Below, piece after piece: positions 37,002 through 47,090 of a DNA stretch of 64,000 bases. A model generated the notes under the pieces. The model was not told the origin of the DNA. It saw nothing but the letters and a program-made list of their open reading frames with translations, and searched no databases. Each line of letters begins with the position of its first letter. The first letter of the stretch is position 1. The DNA comes from Rotaria sp. Silwood1 (taxonomy: Eukaryota > Rotifera > Eurotatoria > Philodinida > Philodinidae), in NCBI GenBank assembly GCA_905250075.1, contig CAJNOP010000032.1, positions 1,761,902 to 1,825,901 on the forward strand, written 5' to 3'. A program made the translations under genes and the position numbers.

Positions 37002-38885
37002 TTCCTGAAAATCATGAAATTTTGATCTTCTAAAATTAGTGACTGTACAAAGAAAAAAAGTGTTTGTTTCTTGAAGAAAAGAAAAAGAATTACTTTTTAT
37101 TACATTAAATTCACTAACAGGTATCCTAAGAATAATGATTTTACAAGGATAACAATGAATACTTCGAGTGGAGGCGAGAATTTGTTCGAAAATTCAATAT
37201 TGATTTTTTTTTGAAAACATGATAAAAAGAAAAGAATCTATTGTTATTATTATGTGTAGCCTAGTCAAACGCGACAACCCTTTTAAAAAACCATATATTT
37301 GCAGGACATTCAGACATTTGCGTTTTTTTACAAAATAGCTTTCAAGTCGTCATCTTTTATGCAAGAAGATATAAGTTGTTCAAATATTTGCAATTGTTGT
37401 GCAAAGGTATGTATGTTGCAAACACATGCAAATATCTTCTATTTTGTAGTGTGTAAACAGGAAGTTAGCTTTTTTTCTGAGGAGGATATTTATTTATCCT
37501 TTATTAATATGAAATCACTTTCATATAATCATATTATAATAGGTCAAAGACCTTGCTCTACTTTTTGAACTGGACTATAGTTAATAGTATTCGTGCACAC
37601 AGATGTTAAGCAGTGATCTAATGATTATTATGTTCTTCAGTTTTGATTGCAATTCTCATGTAAGTAGGTGATCGAAGGGTGAAACAGTTCGTCTTATCAA
37701 GTAAAGTATATATGATCGAATCTTATCTGTGGAAATAAAATCCTACGTGTTCATGTATGGTTACTATATATATATTTTGTTTTTCTAACTGTTGTAAAAC
37801 TGTATTGCATGCACACGTGTGTGTTCTCTACAAAAGCATTATTATATCTTCACATGCAGCAAGCAACAATATTCAGCATGCAGTCAGTCAGATAAGGCTC
37901 TTAAAGACACGCGTGTTAACGAGGAGATGTCAACTCAGAAAACATATTTTTGCAAAGATTTTTCTGATGGATATGATTACGTTCCACAATGAGTCTTTTT
38001 TTTCTCGTTTTTTTAACCAATTCAATGCTTTTAAGGGTACATCGCCTTTCTTGACCCGAAAAATTACTTTATTCAATTTCATTTTTCTCAAACGCTTTGA
38101 CCGATTGAGCTGAAATTTTTTGTGACAACCATGACCAAATCGGAGGGTATATATTCTTTCTTTTCTTAAAATAATGTTCTGGTGATTTTTGGCATATGTT
38201 AAAAAGTTTGCCCTAGGAGAATAAAGATGTTTTTGATAGGGATTTCAGTTATTCTAAGCGCAAGAAACAATATTTGTCAAAGAAAAAAATATATATACAC
38301 CCAGATTCGGTCCTACCTACTACAAAAAGTTCAACAAAAAAAAACGAATTTTGGTTGTTTGTAAGAGGAAAAGCTTCAAATCATTTTTGGCCTCTACGCT
38401 CTCTATACATCATAGAAGGAAGCATCTGAAAATTATGAATCTATGACAACTTTTACTCTACTAGTCGATATCGATCTACCTTGAAAGTTTCATCATTTTT
38501 GGTTGAACCGTTCTTGAGAAATTTTGGAACGGAGGGGATGCCCTTCAACGAACTTGTCTCTTAAGATTAATGTAAACACACTCATATTTTCGATGACGAT
38601 TGAATTGTGACACAATTACGTCGTAACTGCATTACCCTTGCTAAAAAAAAGAGGCGACATAGAGTAAAATGTGTAATTGATGTAATAAAAAAAAATCAGA
38701 ATATTATATATTAGTGATTAATATGGTTCAAAGAGAAAAACAAGCTTGAGAGCAGTACAACAAAAAAATAATCACATTTGTAAAGCACTTCGTAAACAAA
38801 AAATAAACCTTGTTTTGACTAAACAGTAACGATTGAAGCGTAACTACCGGTATGTTTTCTCTATTGTATCGTTTCTCTATATATG

Positions 38886-39384
38886 AAAAACCGAATCCGC
38901 ATATTCCGGATTATACAATATTTTTGACCAATCACATACATAGTAACTTGTTTTAGGCAAGCATATAAAAATGTAAATTCATTATGGAAAGATTGAAATG
39001 AAAAATCACGCGTTTAGTAATGGGTTTACGCTGGGGGCGCTGGAGGCAATATTCGTTTTTCCTCTTCCAAAACATTTTTCTCATCTTTTTCATAGCAGAC
39101 AAGGCTTAAAGATGATCTGATACTAACTCTAATGAGCTTCAAAATACATTTAACGATCATGATTATTCTCTATGATAAAAACTCTGAATTTCCCACTGAA
39201 CGCTTTTATGAATTTGTTTCTTCTTGCCTGACCTCTATTGACAATGTGCTTTAAGTTTTCATGGGTCGTGATCTCTTTAGAATCATTGTCTTGAGAAAAT
39301 AATTCAAGTTGGCAAAAAAGTGATTTAAATGATTCAACCATCTATAAACACCTTGAACTGTGTTTTTCATTTTTCTTCTCACGA
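38886..39384. other. Intergenic
   Basis: Unique sequence between the end of the segmental duplication and the long inverted repeat. I see no gene. Confidence 0.5.
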
Positions 39385-40085
39385 GGGTACGTATTTGCGT
39401 GTCCTCCCTGAGAAGGAGTTCAGAAGTATTCTATGTGTTAGGGACCATGGTCTATATCTCGAATATCAACATCTTCGCTGCCATCGTTTAGGTCTCGAAA
39501 AAGTAGAGTATCAAACTTTTTCATTTTTAGATCCTTTCTTAATAGTAGATGCATCATGTCTTTTTTCGCTTTTGTTAAATTTGCAAGAACAAGCAGTTTT
39601 CTTTGGAAGAAAGCGACTTGAAATAAACATAAGTCGATATGGAGAAGCCATCTCGTTATCACGAGTGAAGATGTCACATCTACGCTTCTCAATCAAATGC
39701 TCATCTGATTGATTACTTATCGTTTACGATACTACAGAAATACAGTAGACATAGATAGCTAAGTCGGAGCGATCGATGTGATATCTTCACTATAGTGATA
39801 ACGAGATGGCTTCTCCATATCGACTTATGTTTATTTCAAGTCGCTTTCTTCCAAAGAAAACTGCTTGTTCTTGCAAATTTAACAAAAGCGAAAAAGGACA
39901 TGATGCATCTACTATTAAGAAAGGATCTAAAAATGAAAAAGTTTGATACTCTACTTTTTCAAGACCTAAACGATGGCAGCGAAGATGTTGATATTTGAGA
40001 TATAGACCATGGTCCGTAATCCATAGAATACTATTGAACTTCTTCTCAGGGGGGGGGGGGGGGGCGCGACACTCAAATATGTTTC
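39385..40085. repeat. Near-perfect 290-bp inverted repeat with G-homopolymer
   Basis: The left arm (about 39385-39676) and right arm (about 39787-40085) are inverted copies with only scattered mismatches, separated by roughly 110 bp. The arms contain a short open frame (MASPYRLMFISSRFLPKKTA) that appears on both strands because of the inversion. The right arm contains 16 consecutive G at 40049-40064, followed by CGCG; the left arm has only CCTCCC there. I see no target duplication or transposase. Confidence 0.85.
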
Positions 40086-40265
40086 TTCGTAAGCTTTTGT
40101 AACACGGATACTCAACTTCATTCAGAGTTCAAGCTATAGTTAAACGAAGAAACATAGTATCTTTAATGTTATTTATGATTTGGATTCAAACCTCAAAAGT
40201 CAAATTTTTTCACCTTATTGGGCACTATAACAACTTCACTGTTCTTTTCTTTTGTATTTTTTTTA

Positions 40266-41356
40266 TTACAGAGTATAGTTGCTGTTTTTATGTGCTCGTA
40301 CTTTTCCGTCTATGAGATACCATGGTGGATAGTAGCGTTCGCGTTTTTCACATCCAGATGGATATACTTTATCGTGGAGAACTTGACCATTAGCAAGATA
40401 ACCTGACCACCATCCAAATGTGCCACCGGTAATGATTGAATGTTCACAGAGTGAAAGTGTTACTAGATCATCACCCATGAAAAATGTTTGTGGTGTAATG
40501 GAGATATTGGGTCGATCACGGAACAACTTTTTACAATAAGATTTATCATCACTAGCGACTATGAAATGAACATTTGAATACTGTGATGTGTAATATTCCA
40601 TAGCCGTGAATAAATATTGATCTGACGAAGAAATAATGCACAGAAACAAAGTCTGAACGGCGTACATGAATGCCAATCAATGTTGTCAAATTTGAATCCA
40701 CTAATTGTTTTTTTGAATGACTGATGGTTTTCTAATAAAAACCGATGTTTCAAACCAAACTTTTTTTCAAAAAGATCAACAAATAATTTCGAGACTTTCT
40801 CAAGTACAGATTTTTTTGTGGCAAAGATTTGTTGTCGAATATCATCATTATATTTAGAAAAATGAAGATAGGATTGCCAATAACCTTGCAATTCAAAAAT
40901 ATCTCCCGATGAAATTGTATTGGGACGTGTTAGTTCAGGAATATATTGACATACAACACTCTTAATTATTATAGGTCTTGATTTCGAAATATTATGCAAG
41001 ATTGAGTTGAGCACTGTTGACGAAATGAGAAAAGAAGAAAGGTTCAAAATGAAAACTTTTTTCATTTAATTGGCAATGGCTGGCGTCAAATACAAATGAT
41101 AAGAGTGTAGGCGAGATAGACCGTAAGCACTAGCAATCATAAACCTGCGATTACCAAGACGACCAGCACTATCTTTCACGTATACAATACATCGTACTTT
41201 CGGATACTGAGAAATTGTTGAGATGAATGTATGATTTGAAAAATGAACACTCTTTGATATGGATTTTATTGAAATACGGCATAAAACAATAAAATAATTG
41301 ACAAAAATGAATGATAAAATCCAAATTATCTTTTGTTGCATTGATTGAGTAATCAT
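40266..41356 (-). pseudogene. GT11 alpha-1,2-fucosyltransferase pseudogene
   Basis: A type II Golgi enzyme remnant. Near ATG 41354-41356 is a signal-anchor (QKIIWILSFIFVNYFIVL), then CIVYVKDSAGRLGNRRFMIA (matching the GT11 GRLGN motif), then an in-frame TAA at 41066-41068 followed directly by MKKVFILNLSSF. The sugar-nucleotide motif GIHVRRSDF lies near 40.66 kb in a different frame from its surroundings. The C-terminal frame holds HFIVASDDKSYCKKLF and SIITGGTFGWWSGYLANG, the last being the GT11 C-terminal motif. So there is one nonsense codon and two frameshifts close together near 40.62-40.69 kb. The family transfers fucose from GDP-fucose to galactose. If the defects were sequencing errors, the gene would be complete. 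Confidence 0.82.
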
Positions 41357-42009
41357 TAAAATCAAGAAATTTCAATTTTTTCTATTAAGTCACCTATAAC
41401 AATCTATGTTCTATGAGGACCGAGACAAACGAAGAAAGTTCGAAAATACAAGTACCTTAAACAGTAAACGAAATATAAAAAACATAAACATGTTTATGTC
41501 TGTATGTGGATGTAAGCAGCTGACTTTATTGTGTGTAATTATCTGCTCTCTCACTTTTTTCGGATTGATTATTCACACATGGTTTTTAAACTGTTCTTGT
41601 CATCTCTTATGACTATATGCTTTGTCTTTCTCTCTTTCATGACCATGTATCATGAGCTATCTTCATTATTCACTGTGATGACATCGATATATGTTTACTC
41701 TTTGATAAACACCTTTCCGGAATACCTGTTCTTCTACTCTAAGTTTTTTCTCTTCTTCCTGTTCTTTCTTCTGCTAGCGCTATATATAAGAACAACCCAT
41801 GTAATTCGAACCAGAGAAAAAACGGCGTTATTTTCAGGTAGTAGCAAAAACTGGCACCATGCTTGCAATAAATCGATGGTAATTTCATGTTTTACTACTA
41901 GGATCAGGATACGAACCTACTGATCCATAGTCTTTTGAATTTAAGAATAAATCGAAACTATAATAGACAGCAGATTTGTACAGTGAGTTTTGTTAATAAG
42001 AAATCTTCT
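41357..42009. other. Intergenic
   Basis: AT-rich sequence with no supported gene. Hydrophobic frames in the stretch look compositional. Confidence 0.45.
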
Positions 42010-42012
42010 TAT

Positions 42013-42130
42013 TTTGTGTATATTTATATATTGTAAGTTGTTTTTCGATGAAATCTAACTATTATTCATACTTTTCTTAGAATCATTTAGATTTCACTCA
42101 AAATTAGCTTACAATATATTAATATAAAAA
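42013..42130. repeat. Short inverted repeat, ~40-bp arms
   Basis: TATATTGTAAG..TTTTTCGATGAAATCTAA near 42028-42060 is mirrored by TTAGATTTCACTCAAAATTAGCTTACAATATA at 42088-42119. The arms differ by a few mismatches and the spacer is short, so it would form a stem-loop. Confidence 0.6.
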
Positions 42131-42260
42131 TTAAGAGAACTTCTTCTTAACAAGACTCCCGAAACTAACTTGCTGTGTATAAGAATTGACATTTATTCTT
42201 AGACTAAAAATTGGTCTACATAAAAGAAAAAAATAGTCATTTATTTAGATGAATATTTAT

Positions 42261-42936
42261 ACAGGGTGTTTCGTTCGTTTTGAGTCTCGATAAAATTAGT
42301 TTATCTACGCACAGAGAACAATCTCTAACTGAATGTATTTTATATGAGCTTTGAGTCTTCGTGACAGCCTTTCAAATGACATACAATTCAATGATATCTT
42401 CTCTTCTAGTAATAAAAATACAAACATGTGAATATAATAATAAATTTTTTAAAATCAATCAACAATAAAAAGGTGTCCCATAATATTTGATGATCAATTA
42501 TTGATGACATTTTTCCCACTTGTACTTGATATAGAAGGCTGAAATTTTTATCACACATATATCTAATCACGATCCTTTGTATTTGAAAGTTTGAGCCCTC
42601 TGACACTATAGCCACCGGCGAAATACATCAATTTCGGTGCTCAATTTTTTTGAAATTTCAGCCTTCAACGTCAAGGAAAATTATGAAAAAATGTCACTTA
42701 ATAACTTGTTATCAGTTATCATAGGACATCATTTAATGTTGGTCGATTTCGAAAAATTTATTATTATATTCACATGCTTGTACTTTTATTACTAGAAGAG
42801 AAAATGTCATTGAGTTGTATGTCATTTGAAAGATCGTCACGAAGACTCAAAGCTCATATAAAATACATTCGATTAGGAATCATTCTCTATGTGTAAATAA
42901 ACTAATTTTATCGAGTCTCAAAACTAATGAAACATC
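42261..42936. mobile_element. Palindromic MITE with mariner-like ends
   Basis: The left end TACAGGGTGTTTCGTTCG (about 42261) and the right end, reverse complement of TATAGGATGTTTCATTAG (about 42936), start long inverted arms: TTTTGAGTCTCGATAAAATT, GAGCTTTGAGTCTTCGTGA, AACATGTGAATATAATAAT and further in GGCTGAAATTT near 42538 and its complement near 42656. The arms cover nearly the whole 675 bp. No transposase is present. TACAGGGTGT is typical of Tc1/mariner-class termini, and the bases at the ends fit a TA target. Confidence 0.7.
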
Positions 42937-43611
42937 CTATATATTTTGACACTTCCTTGACAGATGGTTTACTACGGTACTCAAGAAAACCGTCGGTGCA
43001 CCATCGATATAATGGCGATGTCTTCAAGTACCACTGTATACCGATAGTACTTCAAGTAAATGTATGGCATGGGAAGCATTTTATGTATCAGATGTATAAT
43101 TTCGATATGATTAAAATAAATAATGAAGCATAACTCTATCCGCCTTGATACTTCTTCCATCAAAACTACCACAAACATCAATGTGAGTGTGAATGTAAAT
43201 TTTGATCGATTATATAAGCATATCCATGCATAGCAGCAATCACAAGTACTCTTACCCGGCGCAGACGATACACTTTAATTTCACACATCATCACTTAAAC
43301 TCAGACTTGTACCGACATCTGATGACCATTAATACACGCCAAATCCTACCAACGTCAATCTGCACATCCATACCCTAAGCTATATGTCCTCACTTAAAAC
43401 AATAGTTGGACAAACATTGAGATCCCATACCAAATCACATCCACCCCAAAATTATTAAATGCTCACGTATATGTTAATAAGACAATACAAAAAAAAATAT
43501 TGTCCACGATGTACTAATATTGGAATATATTAAATAGTGTTCAGAACTGAGCATATTCAGTCAAGATGTTCTTATTTGAAATAAGTTATTTCTTAAATAA
43601 AGCCGCCACTA

Positions 43612-44808
43612 GTACAATTCGTCGCATATAAACGAGAACATACATTAATTGAAGCAACTGATTTAGTTTAGTATGTTATTTAATTAATCATCCTCTAAAG
43701 TATTTTCCATTACAGTCTACTGACTTTTTGTTGATAATACTTTTTTCCGCAAATAATGATAGGAGTGTCAATTTAGAATTTGTTTAACCTAAATTTAAAT
43801 TAAATTTAAATTTAGAGAGATTTAAAATTTTAAAAAATTAAAATTTTTGAGCGCGAAAGAGTTAAATTTTAATTAATTTTAAATTAGAAAATTTTTTTGT
43901 TCAATCCAATAATTTGTTTTAATCTGATTTAGTCATCGATATTTGGAAAATACAAGACTTAAGCAGTAATACATAAGAAGTAAGAGGAAAATCTGGTAAT
44001 TAAGTTCAGCATGTGCTCATATATATGAAAATTTCTGAATAGATAATACATGATTTCTGAACTTCAATCTTCTATATAATAAAGATGCTCAAACACCCAA
44101 ATTGATTAGCACAATTCGTAGAGGAAGGACTATTTTTATATCTAGAAAACATGAAAAAAAAAGCTTGACTTGTAACACCTTCAATAAAGTCAAAATCAAT
44201 TTGAATCATCTTTTCCTAAAATTTTCCCACTTTAAATTCAAAAAACTTAATTTAAATTTTCAAAAATTTATTTCTTGATTTATTTTTTTTTTAGATTTAA
44301 ATGTTTCACCTCTAAATAATGATATCCTAAGAACACTCTAGTGTTATAAAATTTAAGACGATTATTTTTATTCAATGTTCTCAGCATCGAAAATCTGAAA
44401 ACCATTTTGAAAATTTTCAAAGCCACTTCATCTGCTGACCGAGCAGCTTTGCAAATTACAGAAAATAGTCCCAAAAAATACTGAATCAGGCATACACTCC
44501 AAGGAACAGCGAATTTTGCCTTCATCTCTTCTTGGTTTTTCTTAGCTGAAGATTTCTTCAGAAGTCATCTTCTGAAAGAACTTGAGTCTCATTTAGTAGC
44601 AGACTATTTGTACTTTAACAGAAGGATTTTGTAAGCAATATTTTTAGAACTAAACTATTTGTTCCTTCGAAGTGTGTCTTCTATCCAGCATTTAGACCTA
44701 ATAACTCCATAGTAGAGCATTCATTTACGTGATTAATTAAATAAAATACTAAACTAAATCACTTAATTCAATTCATGTATGTTCTCGTTTATATGCGACG
44801 AAATGATC
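43612..44808. mobile_element. 1.2-kb inverted-repeat element without transposase
   Basis: Inverted copies of about 75 bp: TCGTCGCATATAAACGAGAA then CATACATTAATTGAAG..GATTTAGTTTAGTATGTTAT at about 43618-43690, and the complement at about 44735-44808. The outer CAATTCGTCG occurs at both ends, with a 14-bp insertion on the right. The interior is extremely AT-rich (TTTAAATTTAAAT tracts near 43.79 and 44.23 kb) with no ORF, so it looks like a MITE or solo-end element. Confidence 0.6.
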
Positions 44809-45049
44809 CCGACGAATTGATTGGTCACCGTTCCGCAGTGCCTATCAGGTACGAATTAAAAGCTTCATTCAGTATCAAGAATACGATTTGGTATTGCGTC
44901 CAGGCCCAAAAAATGTTGGACTGGACAGGCTCTATCACTGGTGCCAAAAGGTTTTGATGATTATTTTATTTTTTATTTATCCAAAATAAATAGCTACTTC
45001 TGATTTTTCTTATTCTTTATTTGATAATAAAAATTCAATAATATTTTTA

Positions 45050-46240
45050 GTTTTTATTTGCTCAATCTAATCGACGAGATCTACAACCATTACATCCACA
45101 AATTAATTATAATCGTTTTCCTCATAATATCGATTCAAATAATATACCTCGTCTTGGTCTACATCAATTGCCATCAATATGTTTATTTACATTAAAAGCT
45201 ACAAAACAAGTAATTAATTGTATAACTCTATCAAATGAGTGTCGTCTATTAGCTATTGGTTTTCAATCATCAGAAATTTAGATATGTTCATTAAATTCTA
45301 ATAATAAATTATATTCAATGAAATCAGCAAAAGATCTTCGTTATCTACTTTCACATTCGAATATAAATAATACTCAAGAGAATATTCTTGATACTACATC
45401 ATGTTTACAAATACCAAACGAACGTTAACTTATTGTATATACAGCTGATATATTTGCATTAGCATTTGAACCAAAGAAACAAACATATTTATTATTTGGT
45501 TCACAGGATTGTACAATACGTTTATGGCATTCATCTCCTTGATCATGTCTTGTTGTATATAAAATGCATTTTCAACCTATACTCGATGGTAAATTTGATT
45601 TGAAAAAAGAAAACAACTTTCTAATCATTTTTTTTATTCTAGTAACAGTTGCTTCAATTGGTCATATATTTGCATCATGTAGTATCGATGGTCTTATTTG
45701 TTTATGAACAATTGATAAAACAAGTCCATTTCGAATTTAGCCTGAATACGGTCATAGTGGTCCCATTGATCTCGTTGAATTTCATCCAAATTCAAATTAT
45801 TTAGCATCACCACATAATGATGATACAATTCATTTATGGAATATTCATAATTAAAATTCACTTGTAAGAATTTTTCATGATCATCGTCATCAAATAAGTT
45901 CAATTCGTTTTTACCAAATGGACATTTTCTTGCATCTGATTGTTGGAATGGTGAAATTATTTTATGAAATATACAAAATAATCGTCAAATAACACATTTA
46001 TTTTTTACATAAACAAACTATTTCTTCAATTGAATTTAGTCCATTAACAGGTACTTTACTATTAATATGTAGTATTGATTCAACAATATCATTATGGAAT
46101 TGTTTTATGATTACAAAACTTTATGATGAAACATTAAAAGATACAATTAATATGAATTCATCATCGAATAAAATACTTCTAAATGTATTTCAAACCAAAA
46201 ATACCCCCCATATGTCATATATGATTTTCAAAAGGAAATA
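45050..46240 (+). pseudogene. TAF5: TAF5-like WD40 pseudogene
   Basis: Blocks follow the WD40 part of TAF5, a scaffold subunit of TFIID and SAGA: INCITLSNECRLLAIGFQSS, LYSMKSAKDLRYLL, ADIFALAFEPKKQTYLLFGS, QDCTIRLWHSSP, SCLVVYKMHFQPILD, VASIGHIFASCSIDGLICL, GHSGPIDLVEFHPNSNYLAS and DDTIHLWNIHN. At least seven in-frame stops occur, mainly where family members have Trp (RLW-, LLWDI-type positions) or where Gln or Arg fits, and a frameshift appears near 45.91 kb. The N-terminal LisH and TAF5 domains are not recognisable upstream. The assignment to TAF5 rather than another WD40 protein rests on block order. Confidence 0.65.
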
Positions 46241-46867
46241 TTCTTTATGCTATATGTTTAAATGATGGATGAATAAAAAACAAATCATTTCATCATAACT
46301 ACAGCAAGAAAGCGATAGATTAATCTTGTTTAGTTTCATTAGCGAACACGAGTTGTTAGAATTAATTGCATTTCATGAACAATATCTCAGCATCACATCT
46401 AATACTCATGAACTTCTTTTTTAACAATTCTCGATATTCTCAGTTTTAGGATATTTTCAAAAATTTTATGTTCAACGTTTAAAACTTGCAGCGAATAAAG
46501 ATCAGATGTTAAAATAATTATACATATAATGTAAATGAACCTTTATGAAAATTAAACAAGAGCTGATAGGTAAAGTTAATATTCATGATGTTCTTCTAAC
46601 AGTTCTCTTTCAGAAATATCAGTTAACGGCAAGAACCAACGCTTTGTAGCTCTTTTCGTTCTTTCTGGACGTGAGTTCATCGATATCATATATATAAGAA
46701 CAATGACTATCGAAGAAAATAATATAGAAGATAAAGGAAAAATAGCAGAATAAATGTTCATTTATGAACTAATTAGTCTATTCTTCATTGACATTATATT
46801 TTTGTCACTGAGGTCATCCATTCATTTCATTGAATGTCATCGACGAACACAAATCAACAATGAACGC

Positions 46868-47047
46868 ATATATATGTTGGCGTCCAAACTCGGATTCCTT
46901 CCAATCTCGGATTGGACGTAAATTTATCAGGCCAATCTGAGATTCGCCTAAGTCAATTTGAGATTTGCCTAGGCCAATCTGAGATTGGACGCTCAATTTT
47001 CAGGCGAATCTGAGATTGGACGGAATCCGAGTATGGACGCTGACATA
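46868..47047. mobile_element. 180-bp hairpin element with tandem subrepeats
   Basis: The ends TATGTTGGCGTCCAAACTCG (about 46873) and the complement of TATGTCAGCGTCCATACTCG (about 47047) are inverted. Inside are four or so copies of CCAATCTGAGATTGG-like palindromic units. It is flanked by TA-rich sequence on both sides (CATATA / TATATATAT). The organisation is the same as the larger foldback elements: GC-richer short palindromes between short unique termini. Confidence 0.65.
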
Positions 47048-47090
47048 TATATATATATGCATCATAAGAGAAGTATTAGTCAAAATCAAT

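Larger units (their letters stand above)
34290..38885. repeat. Segmental duplication, copy 2
   Basis: Partner of 28,180-32,990, same orientation. Here the WDR18 gene is ruined and the B-box gene is intact. Copy 2 has about 350 bp (roughly 38,221-38,570) with no counterpart in copy 1, and the two copies resume similarity at CACTCAT-TTTTCGATGACGAT. Confidence 0.85.

Noticed and set aside
38640..41612. Possible second gene left of the fucosyltransferase and a hydrophobic frame at 41406-41612
   Set aside because: Composition is hydrophobic and AT-driven, with no splice partners or motifs.
44775..44957. 60-residue frame before the TAF5 remnant (MYVLVYMRRNDPDELIGHRS)
   Set aside because: Its start lies within the inverted repeat of the 1.2-kb element. 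The rest might be an exon remnant but matches nothing I know, so it was not called.
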